Source of the DNA: Aureococcus anophagefferens
Lineage: Eukaryota > Sar > Pelagophyceae > Pelagomonadales > Pelagomonadaceae
Direction of reading: 5' to 3'
Assembly (NCBI RefSeq): GCF_000186865.1
Contig: NW_008705570.1
Location: 1,061,350 to 1,125,349 of the forward strand
DNA: 64,000 nt
The position numbers and the translations under genes are program-made. The notes beneath the pieces are model-generated. The model was given only the letters and a program-made list of their open reading frames with translations. It had not been told where the DNA came from and searched no databases. Position 1 is the stretch's first letter, and each line of letters starts with the position of its first letter. Below, piece by piece: positions 29,915-39,900 of this stretch.

Positions 29915-30032
29915 ATTAATCGCGCGTTCGAGCAACTCAATAGTCGACAGTGCCTTCCTTAAAGTTGCAGCGCGCGCACGAGAAGCGAGAGGCACCACCG
30001 ACAACCGCGGTTGCACCAAAAGAAAGCGGTCT

Positions 30033-30878
30033 TTAGACGGGCCCCGGGTCGTAGAGGTCCAGCGTCGCCGTGAAGATGTAGGGGATGCCGTGGGACACGG
30101 TCGACGAGTAGACGGAGTAGTGGCTCCCGTTGTTGGAGATGAGGTCCTTGCAGATGTGCTCGTAGGGCGCGAGGGTCAGGTTCTTCTCGAAGATCTTGTA
30201 GAGCCAGAATTCGGCCGGCTTGATGCACGTCTCGCCGCAGTGGTCGTAGACGCCGTCCGTCGAGTAGTACTTCACGAGGCCCTGGGACGCGTCGCAGGTG
30301 TCGCAGCACTTGCCTTCCGTCCGCAGGGCGTCGTCGTCGCAGGTCGAGTGGTCCACGGGCGCGAGCGTCCGGTTGAGCCCCGCGGCCAGGAGCGCCTTCT
30401 CCTGCGCGGTCACGAGCGCCGGCGCGGGGACCCGGGCCCGCGTCGAGACGCGCACCTCCTCGTAGTCGACGCCGGCGACCGACGAGCAGAGGTACTCGGA
30501 CAGCGCGTCCACGGCGCCGTCGTCGTCGAAGGAGACGTCGACGACGACGCTGGGGAACGATCCGATGTGGAACGCGGACCGCGTAAAGACCGCGGGCTCG
30601 TCCGTGGGCTCGTAGACGAGCGGCAGCGCGAAGGGCAGCGGGCCGTAGCGCACGTCGAAGGACTGGGCGATGGCGCCGTCGTCGGTCACGACGTTGGTCA
30701 TCTTCTGGCAGGTGGCGCCGACCTGGGCGAAATCGTAGAAGGCCTGCTCGTAGAACGTGCCGGCCAGCGCCGCGGGGTCGAGGCCGCGGGCGGCGGCGCT
30801 GGGCAGCGCCGCGAGGTCCGGGCAGGCCGCGGACGCCGCGGCGGCCAGCGCGACGAGGCGCACGGGTGTCTTCTCCAT
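30033..30878 (-). CDS. Secreted lipocalin-like protein
   Basis: 281 residues from MEKTPVRLVALAAAASAA, a clean signal peptide; an in-frame ATG eight codons upstream (30902) is possible. The first block LAGTFYEQAFYDFAQVGATCQKM resembles the lipocalin GxWYE start (GTFYE) followed by a Cys. The beta-rich body and a C-terminal Cys cluster (CDDDALRTEGKCCDTCDASQG, HCGETCIKPAEFWLYKIF, HICKDLI) suggest disulphide-stabilised extracellular folding. Related proteins in algae include VDE/ApoD-like lipocalins; ligand unknown. The ATG is 65 bp (or 41 bp from the upstream ATG) from the divergent hydrolase start. Confidence 0.6.
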   Translation of the reverse strand: MEKTPVRLVALAAAASAACPDLAALPSAAARGLDPAALAGTFYEQAFYDFAQVGATCQKMTNVVTDDGAIAQSFDVRYGPLPFALPLVYEPTDEPAVFTRSAFHIGSFPSVVVDVSFDDDGAVDALSEYLCSSVAGVDYEEVRVSTRARVPAPALVTAQEKALLAAGLNRTLAPVDHSTCDDDALRTEGKCCDTCDASQGLVKYYSTDGVYDHCGETCIKPAEFWLYKIFEKNLTLAPYEHICKDLISNNGSHYSVYSSTVSHGIPYIFTATLDLYDPGPV

Positions 30879-30943
30879 CGGGAGTATTGTCGTCCTCTCC
30901 ATCGTGTTCGGATGTGTGACGCAGGCAGCCCGAAGACCCCGGG

Positions 30944-32684
30944 ATGGCACGAGCGCCCCGCACCATGCTCGGCATGCTCCTCCTGTCGCTCCACAGCATC
31001 ACCGCGGCGCCCGTGCTCGTGCTCGTGCCCGCGGCGAACCGCTCCTTCGCCGCCGACGCCTACGCCGCGCTGGCGCAGGCGCTCGTCGGCCGCGGCGTCG
31101 ACGCCCGCGTCGCCGACGTGTCGGACACGGCGCCGGCGTCCGTCATCGATGGCGTCGTTTTGGCGCTCGCGGGCCACACCGGCGCCTTCGTGCTCGCGGG
31201 CCACGGCGACGGCGGCGACGCGGCCGAGGCGCTGGGCTACGCGAACGCGACCGTCGGCGGCCGCGCTCAAAGGGGTCGCGCTCCTCGGCGCCTGCGTGCC
31301 CCGGGCCCACTACGCGGCGCCGGCGCCGAACGGGACGACGCCGCCCTCCACGCGGGACCATCCCGCGCCGGTGCTCACGGTCGCCGGGAGCCTGGACGGC
31401 GTCTCGCGCGCCACGCGCGCCGCCGAGGCCTGGTACCGCCAGGCCGGCTCCGACGACGACCCCGTGCTGGTCGTCGAGGGCCTGAACCACGCCCAGTTCG
31501 CCGACGGCCGGCCGCTCGACGGGGACCTCGCGGCGGACCTCGAGCCGGCGGCCGCGATCGCCGCGGTCGCGGACGCGGTCGCGGCCTTTTCGCTCGACGC
31601 GCCGCTCGACCTCGCCGCGACCGCCGAGTTCGTGGCGCCCCTCGTCGCCGCCATGGAGCTCGAGGGCTCGCCCTACCTGCGCGCGCCCTGCCAGTCCGAC
31701 TGGCCGACGAACCCGACGTGCGCGTACCCGCGATGGCCCGACGCGTCGATCGGCCCCGCGGCGCCGGCGCCGGACCCGCTGCCGCCGGCGGACTGCACCT
31801 GCGGCTCGCCCTGGGTGGCCCGCGCCCAGGCCATCATGAGCGGCTTCGGGGCGAGCGGCCTCGCGAACGCGTCCGCCGCCACGAAAGACGCGTTCGAGGA
31901 CGTCTCCGACGTGCGGCCCTTCCACCTGCCGCACATCTTCAACGCCTGCGATAGCAACGACACGGACTGCGTGCTGGAGTCGACGACCGTGACCATGCCC
32001 ATCCACAGCCTGCGCGGCGACTACGGGCCCGTGGCGGCGAGCGAGTTCCGAACGAAGCTCAAGAGCCGCCAGGCCATGTGGCAGGCCTACGGACTCGACG
32101 CGTCCGACGACAACGCCACGGACGCGACGTCGCTGAACACGTGCGCTCACATCAACGCCGCGGCCATCGCGTGGGCGAAGGCCGCGGCCGCGCCCGCGGC
32201 GCTGGCGCGCTTCGAGGCCGCCGGCGCGCCGCTCGGCGTCGCGGCCGACGCGGAGGCGCCCATCGGACTCACGGGGCCGACCTGGATCAAGACGCCGCCC
32301 GTCTTCCGGCGGAACGACTCGGGCGTCGACGTCACGTCCTACTCCTTCACGATCGCGAACGTGCGCCGGGGCGACGTGCCGTTTTTTATTACTGCGGGGT
32401 TTCATTACTGCAAGCTCCTCTCGCCGCTCAAGGCCATGGAGTGGATCTACGTCGACGGCCTCCCCCGCGTCGGCGCCGCGGCGCGCGCGGCGGCCTGCGA
32501 GCGCTGCGTCGACCGGCGGGACCCCGTCAACGCGTCCTTCGCCGCCGCGCACTGCTGGCTCGACGACGGCTGCTACGCCGTCGGCGACGCGGCGAACCCC
32601 TGCGCGGCGACGCAGTGCGCGTCCCGGGCGCCCCTCTCCAGCTGCGCCTGCGGCGGCTGCGACGACCTCTTCTGTACGTTCTAA
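30944..32684 (+). CDS. Secreted alpha/beta-hydrolase-like protein, frame change near 31250
   Basis: About 580 residues with a signal peptide (MLGMLLLSLHSITAA). The N-terminal frame reads VLVLVPAANRSFAADAYAALAQAL and GAFVLAGHGDGGDAAEALGY. A one-base shift near 31250-31265 then leads to ALKGVALLGACVPRAHYAAP, PVLTVAGSLDGVSR (acid position) and VVEGLNHAQFADG (His position), the usual order of an alpha/beta hydrolase. The nucleophile elbow GHGDGG has no Ser or Cys at the expected spot. The C-terminal half is Cys-rich (CQSDWPTNPTCAYPRW, CTCGSPWVARAQ, CERCVDRRD, CSCACGGCDDLFC-like end), typical of extracellular proteins. Confidence 0.6.
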
Positions 32685-32907
32685 GGACTCGTCTGCTTTG
32701 TTTGTGGCAAATTGTGCGCCCGGAGCCGACGGAGTAGGACGAGGTCGCCTCGCCCTCGCCGACCCTGCCGGGAGCACAGACACCACAAAGACCGCCTCAA
32801 CACTAGCCGCGCGCCCCGCACGCTCGCCGCGTCACAACGCCCCGCTTCACGGAACCGTCACCCCTGGAGCTCCAAACAAGCGACGGGCCATACGCAAGCT
32901 CTAGACG
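32685..32907. other. Intergenic region upstream of the MYND/Sel1 gene
   Basis: 223 bases between two genes on the same strand. It is richer in A and C than its neighbours (CACCACAAAGACCGCCTCAA) and likely contains the 3' end of the hydrolase gene and the promoter of the MYND gene. No specific element recognised. Confidence 0.35.
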
Positions 32908-33981
32908 ATGGAGGAGAAGAAGGACGAACCTCTGATGGACTGGCAGATCAAGCAACGCGAGTTCGAGGCGAAAAAGGCGCGGGCGAAAGCGCTACAGCTG
33001 CGTTTGACGTGCACGATTTGTGGGGCGAAACCGAGGACCTTGCTCAACTGCCCCTGTGGAACTACGCAGTATTGTTCGACGGACTGTCAACGCATCGACT
33101 GGCGCGACCGCGGCCACCGCAAGGCGTGCAAGAAGATTCGAAACGAGCGCGCCGCGGAGGCGGCGCGGGCCGAGGCGCCGCCGTCGCCGCCGGAGGAAGT
33201 GTTCTACGGTCCCGCGCCGCGGTCGCGCGCAGACGAGGTCCGCGCGCGCATCGCGGCCGAACACGAGGCCGCTCGCGCGCGGCGCGAGGCGAACCCGGAG
33301 CCGGAGCCGACGTCGGAGCGGTACGGGTCGCGGTGCCCGGTCTGCCTAGAGGAATGGGATGTGAATGATGGGATTCTAACTCAATCCTGCTGCTGCCGCC
33401 GGATCTGCGAGACTTGCCAGGCCAAATCTCTACACGCGCCGTGTCCTATCTGTCGGACGCCGTTCCCTAAATCCAAAGAGGAAGATACGGCGCGGCTTCG
33501 TCGCCACGTGGAAAACGAGGTGCCAGAAGCGATCCATGCGTTGGGTGGCAGGTATATCGTCGGCTCGTACGGTTTCGTGAAATCCGCAAAAAAGGCTGCA
33601 AAAATCTTCAAGCGTGCCGTCGAGCTCGGAAGCGTGGATGCAATGATATCGCTCGGCTTATTGTATTATCAAGGCGCAGACGGCGTCAAACGCGACGTGA
33701 AAAAGGCAGAGAAGCTTTTTCGCCTGGCGGCTGACCGCGGCGACGCGGTCGCGCAATGCAATTACGGAACGATGGTGAAGGAGGCTTCTGTCTACTATTG
33801 GAAGCTCAGTGCGGCCCAGGGCTACGCCGCTGCCGAATACTATCTTGGACTCTTACATTATCACGGCGACTTGGGCGTGGAACGCGACCTTGCGGAGGCA
33901 AGGCGCTTTTTCGAGCTCGCGGCCGCCAAGGGCCTCGAGGAGGCCAAACGCAACCTCGCAATCCTAAACGCCCAAGCATAA
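32908..33981 (+). CDS. MYND zinc finger, RING-like and Sel1-repeat protein
   Basis: 357 residues, MEEKKDEPLMDWQIKQ. Residues ~35-74 are a MYND finger (CTICGAKPRTLLNCPCG, QYCSTDCQRIDWRDRGHRKAC). Residues ~141-180 are a RING-like finger (CPVCLEEWDVNDG, CCCRRICETCQAKSLHAPCPIC). From ~190 on, Sel1-type repeats follow (AAKIFKRAVELGSVDAMISLG, DVKKAEKLFRLAADRGDAVAQ, EARRFFELAAAKGLEEAKR); one is shortened (CNYGTMVKEASVYYW). Known: Sel1 repeats are adaptor solenoids, MYND binds Pro-rich peptides. The stretch 33350-33860 uses far more A/T at third positions than any neighbour. The TAA is 2 bp from the stop of the convergent giant gene. Confidence 0.8.
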   Translation: MEEKKDEPLMDWQIKQREFEAKKARAKALQLRLTCTICGAKPRTLLNCPCGTTQYCSTDCQRIDWRDRGHRKACKKIRNERAAEAARAEAPPSPPEEVFYGPAPRSRADEVRARIAAEHEAARARREANPEPEPTSERYGSRCPVCLEEWDVNDGILTQSCCCRRICETCQAKSLHAPCPICRTPFPKSKEEDTARLRRHVENEVPEAIHALGGRYIVGSYGFVKSAKKAAKIFKRAVELGSVDAMISLGLLYYQGADGVKRDVKKAEKLFRLAADRGDAVAQCNYGTMVKEASVYYWKLSAAQGYAAAEYYLGLLHYHGDLGVERDLAEARRFFELAAAKGLEEAKRNLAILNAQA

Positions 33982-33983
33982 AA

Positions 33984-36900
33984 CTAACAATACTTCGTCT
34001 CCTCGACCTCCGTCGCCGCGGCCAGGGGAAACTCGCCGCCCTCGAAGCCGCGGTCGTCGACGAGGAGCGTGTGGTCGTGGAGCGCGCTGCCGCGGCGGAG
34101 CCGCTCCGTCGAGTCCGCCGTCGGCTCGTCGTCGTCGTAGGTGAGGTCCGGCTCGACGGGTTTCTCCGTGTCGGCGATCTCGACGCCCATGACCGTCTGC
34201 AGCAGCGGCGTCGGCGACGTCGGCGGCGACGCCGCGGCGGGCGCGACCGGCGGCAATTCGACGGCCGCCGCCGAGGGCCGGCCCTCGAAGGGCACGGCGG
34301 ACGTCGCGGCGAAGGACGCGCGCCCCACGAGGACGACGCGGCCGTCGCCCCGGGACGCGCCGCGGTAGAGCAGGTACGCCGGCCCGTAGACCGCCGCGAC
34401 GAGGACCATGCCGACGCCGACGTCCGCCGCCGACCAGCCCGCGCCGCGCGCGTCCAAAAACTGCTCGTTGAAGAGCACGAGCACGAGCAGGAGTACGACC
34501 ACCAGCGCCCCGTGCATGGCAAGCGCGAAGCGCTTCGTCGCCGCGCGGACGTGCGGGTCCGCGACGGCGTAGACCCACGCGAAACCCAGCGCGAGCGCGA
34601 GCGCGACGTACGCGCGGCGCACCGTGTCGCCGTCGCCGATGGCCGGCAGCAGGCAGGTCATGACGATGCGCCGGAGCATGTCCACGGGCTCGAACCACCA
34701 GCGGGCCGGTGCGTACTCCGCGAAGAGGAACGCCAGGTGGTTGCAGCCGTCGTTCCGCGCCCGGCGCCGGCACACGTAGTCCGTCCCCAGGATCTCCACG
34801 GCGACGCCGACGCCGCGGCGCGCCGCGCCGCGCGACGACGCCTCGGCGTAGCGCCGCAGCTCCAGGTACTCGCGCGCGGTCCGCCGGTCGTCGTCGTCGC
34901 CGCCGCCGTCGGCCGCGAGCGCGCGGCGCGCGAGCGACGCCGCGCCGCCCGGCGGGTCGACGTCGTCCCGTTTCCGCCACAACAGCACGAAGCAGAGCAG
35001 CGGCACGCCGACGGGGTAGACGGCGATCATCAAGCGCCGCGTAGGCCCTGGCGCGCGCGTACCGTTTCGAGGCGCAATCGACGCGGTAGTCGATCCGCAG
35101 AAACGACGCGTCGAGGTACGGCGACGACCGGGGCTCGCCGTCGCTCCGCGAATAGTGGTCGTCGCAGTCGAAGGTCGCGAAGGCGACGGCGGCGCAGGAT
35201 GCGACGACCACGTAGGCCAAGAGGAGGAACAAACCCATGGAGAGCCGCGCCGCGGCGCCGCGCGCGCCGGCCGCCGCGCGCCGCGTCTTCGCCGCGTGCG
35301 CGACCAGGATGGCCCCGGACGCCGCGAGGGGCCAGAGCGTCGTCCCGACGAGCTCGTCGACGTGGTCCGCCTCGCGGCACAAGCCCGGCAGCGCCGCGTA
35401 GAAGTTCAGCGACACCGCCGACACCGCGAGCGCGAACCGCCGAAAAAGACGCGGAAACCGCAACACGTCGAAGGTGCGCTGCAGCGAGCCGCAGATCTGC
35501 CAGAAGGCGATCAATTGCTTCGCCTGGGGCCACAGGTCGCGGTAGAAGTCGCGGCTCGAGCGCCCGAAGCTCCGCACGAGCGAGCGCGCGCGCGCGCGTT
35601 CGACGACCGCGACGGCCGCGGCGACGAACAAGAGCCCGAGGCCGACGAAGACCACGGCGACGCGCAGGCTCCGCTTCTTGGCGCCGCGGCAGTCGACGCA
35701 GGACCCGTCGAAGCGGTCGTGGACGAAGCCGGCTTCGCAGAACGCGCAGAGCGCGCCCTCGCGCCGGTCGCCGCAGGGGTCCGCGTCTTTCGCCCAGAGG
35801 TCGACGCCACCTTTACAGTGGAACTCGAACTTGCACTTGGCGACGTTGCTGCTGAACGGCGTCGAGCGCCAGTAGCCCCGCCGCGGCCGTAGGTCCGCGC
35901 CGGGCGGCGCCGTGCCGTTGCCGCCGCCGTCGAAGGCGCAGTCGGCGTCGCGGGGGCACCGCGCGCACGCCGCGCCCGCGTTCCCGTTCTCCTGGACGCG
36001 CGCGCCGAAGTCGTAGACGTTGAACTCGTCGGACGCCGCGCAGGGCTCGCAGCGGTCGCCGACGAGCTGGTCGCCGACGCCGCACGCGTCGACCTCGACG
36101 AGGACGACCGCGCCCGCGCCGACGCCGGCGGCCGCGAACGTCGAGCTCGAAGGCCGCGCCCGGGCGGCCGACGACGACGAGGTCGGCGAAGGTCGCGACG
36201 CCATGTCGACACGTGGCCTTGCCGCCGGAGAAGCCCGTCAGGTTCGCGCCGCCGGCGACGACGACCGTCGACCCGTCCGTCGCCACGACCTGGCCGAGCG
36301 CGTCGAGGAGCGTCACGGACACGGGCGGCGCGGCCACGCCGCTGCGGACGTGCAAGATCCGTCGGTCGGCGACGAGCGCCGCGGCGCTCGTCGCCTCCGT
36401 CGGCCCGAAGGGCGCCGCGTTGTCCCGGAAGTCGCCGGCCACGCCGCCGACCGTCGACGCCGCGTCCGCGTAGAGCGCGCCGCCGCCGCCGGCCGTCGCC
36501 TCGTTCGCGACGAACTGCGTCGCGCGATCGAGGCCGACGGCGATGGTCAGCGGCGCCGACGAAAATTCGGCGACGGGCGGCCCCGCGACCATTTCGCCGC
36601 CTTTGACCCGGACCGAGAAGGACCCGCCGAACCACGACTGCCCGAAGTCGTCGAAGGCCCGCACCTGCACCTTCCCCGGGGGCAGGCAGAAGTCGAAGCG
36701 CCGCAGCGCCGCCGCCGCGGGGCCGCCGCGGCCGAGCTCCTCGCCGTCCCGCGTGATCGTGAAGTAGCGCGCCTTCGACTCCTCGTCGTCGAGACGCGAA
36801 CGAACACGCGCAGCCCGCGCAGTCGAAGACCTTGTCCCCGCCCTCGCAGGCCTTCGTGCCCTCGACGGCCCAGGCGTCGCAGGTTACACCCACCACACCC

Positions 36901-39900
36901 AGGAACGCCGTCGGCAGGCAGGTCTCCGTCGTGCGCCTCCAGTCGACGAAGACCGCGACGTCTCGGCAGTCGCCCGAAACCGCCGCGGGCGCGGACCCGC
37001 CGAGCGCCGCCAGGGCGCCGCCGCCGCCGTGGGCGACGTTCGCCTCGAAGGTCGTCGCGCGGCCGACGCCCAACGTCGAGCGCCAGAGCAGGACCGCGCC
37101 GCCGAGCGCGCCGGGTCGGCCCGCGGCGTTTCCGCGGAGCGTCGCGCCGTCCAGCGTCGCGTCCGCCACGTCGAAGAGGGCGACGGCGCCGCCGCCCGCG
37201 GCGAGCGGCGTCGCGACGTCGCCGTCGACGGTGTTCGACTTCAGGATCGCGTCGGCGACGGCGACGCGGTCGCCGCCGCGCGCCGCGACCGCGCCGCCGG
37301 CGACGGCCGCGGCGTTGCCCGACGCGAGGGACGTCGTCAGGCTCAGCGAGCTCATGGCGCCGCCGTACAGCGCGCCGCCCTCCGCGGCGGCATTGCCCTG
37401 GAGCAGGGAGTTGTTCGCGACGAAGGCCGCGAGGCGCCCCGCGTGGACGGCGCCGCCGGCGCCGCCCGCGCGGTTGTCCGCGAACTTGACGCCGTCGAGG
37501 AAGGCCGACGACGCGTCGGCGAGGTGGAGCGCGCCGCCGTCGACCGCGGCGTTGGCCTCGAAGAGGGGCAGCCCCGGCGCGCCGTCCTCCCGGAGGCGGA
37601 AGGTCCGCGCGTTCGCGTGCGAGCCGCTCGGCACGTCGAGGACGAGGTCGTCGGCGTCGTCCATGGGGAAGGCGAGGCGCAACCGGGCGCCGCGCCAGCC
37701 TTCCGACGTGGCGTCGAAGGCGCTCGCGGTCTGCGGCGCGGCCGTCGGCGCGCAGACCGTCGCGGGGCGGCCCTCGACGACGAAAGCGTGGACCGCGTCG
37801 CCCCGGAGGACGCCGCCGCCGTCGACGTCGTCGGCGTCGCCGAGCAGGGCCCAGCGGTCGCTCTCGACGAGGTCGACGGCGTCGCAGAGCGTCGAGTCGG
37901 CGAGCCCGCAGCCGACGGCCGCCGTCGAGACGTCGAGAACCGCGCGGACGAAGCGGCAGCGGCTCGCGGACCTGTGTGGATTCCAAACCTTCAACCCGAC
38001 TTCAATGTGAGCGTATTCGACGGTTTCGACGCAAGGCTTTCTGCCGTGCTTCGAGAACTCGACGAGAGCAATCGATCCGTCCAAAAATCAGCCGAATCGA
38101 CTTCGATTTGATTGAGATAGAGAGTTCTGAAGTTTGGTGGGGACCCCCCACCAGTGGTTGATTTCCACACAGTCGCGGACGCGTGGAGCGTCGACCGCGT
38201 CAGCGAGGCCGCGCCGCCGTCGCCGGCCGCGTTACTTTTGAAGACGACGCCGCCGTGGACGCTCAGCGCGGCGTCCTCCGCCGCGAGGCCGCCGCCGGAG
38301 TCCGCGGCCGCGTTCGCTTCGAGCGCCGCGCCGGATCGCAGGAACGCGCGCGACCCCCGGCCCAGCAACAGGCCGCCGCCGTCCCTCGCCGCGTTGCCCG
38401 CGACGCGCCCGCGCAGGTCCACCGTCGACGTCTCCGCGACGTGGACGCCGCCGCCGGACCGCGACGCGACGTTGTCCTCGATCGCGCCGCCCGCGGCGAC
38501 GACGACCCACGCGTCGCGCTCGCCCGCGACGCCGCCGCCGTCGAGCGCGTCGCAGTTCCGCACGGCGCCGTCGTCGATCACCAGGACGTCGCCCGCCGCC
38601 AGGAAGACGCCGCCGCCGCGGTCGCCCGCGCCGCAGTCCGCGATCTCCGACGCGCCGTCGACGACCAGGCTCCCGTGGACCCCGCCGCCGTCGCGCTCCG
38701 CGGCGCACGCGCGCACCGAGGACCCCCCCGACAGCCAGGCCGCGTGGGGCGTGAAGATGCCGCCGCCGACCATGGCGCCGCAGCGCAGGATCGACGAGCC
38801 CGCGTCCGCGTGGACCGTGCCCGCCTGCACGTTGATCGCGCCGCCGACGAACGTCGCGGAGCAGTCGGCGATCGTCGACGAGAACAGCGCCACGGGCACC
38901 AGCGTCGACGCGTCCTCCGCCTGCAACCCATAATAACTATAAATAGCACCGCCGCCGTGGCCGCCGAGCGCCTGTGCCGGAAACGACCAGTGAGCTGGAC
39001 CGGTCCGGCGAAACTTCTCGAGCTCGGTCGATTCGGCTCATGTTGGGACGAGTCGTTTGCTCTCGTCGCGCGCGTTCCAGAGAGCACTCGAACCTGTTCG
39101 ATGACGCGCACATTGAAGTCGTGTCGACTCTTTTGTGTCCCGCCCGGCCGCGCGCGTGGCAGTTGCTGATCGACGACGCGTCCAGGACCACCGAGTCGCC
39201 CGACGCGACGCCGCCGCCGCTCTGGGCCGCCGTGCTGTCGGCGATGCTGGAGCCCCGGCTGAGCGCGACGAGCCCGAAGGGTTCCGCGAAGACCGCGCCG
39301 CCGAAGCCCGCGTGGCAGTCCCGCAGCGCGCCGTCGACGACGACGAACGTCGCCGCGGCCGACACGTAGACGCAGCCGCCGCCCTCGTCGTCGCCGACGT
39401 CGCCGCCGGCGAGGGTCGCGCGGAGCACCGTCAGCGCCGCCATCGGCGTCAGGAATAGGAGCCGGTGCGGCGGGCCGACGGCTCGGAGCTCGTAGCGCGG
39501 CGCGGCGGCGTCGAGCTCGAGGCCCAGCGCCGCGTTCGCGAGCGCGGCCTCGCCGCCGCCGCCGAAGAGCGCCCGGGGCAGCATCGCGCCGGGGTAGCCC
39601 GCGTTTAAGGGCGCCACCTCGAGCGCCTCCGGCGCGTCGACGTCGCCGTCGAGCAGCGCCGTCGTCTCCGAGGAGCCCGCGAGCGCGTCGCGCACGCGCT
39701 CGAAGCGCGCCGACGGCTCCGGGAGCGCGGCGGACGGCGCCGGCGACGCGGCGGCGAAGGGCGCCTCGCAGCCCAGGGCGACGTCGCCCGACCACGCCGG
39801 GGACGCCGGCAGGGAGAAGGTGTCGCGGAAGCCCGCGCGGCCCTCGACGCGGCCGAGCTGCCAGTGGACCTCCTCGGGGCTCGGGCCGTCGCCGGAGACC

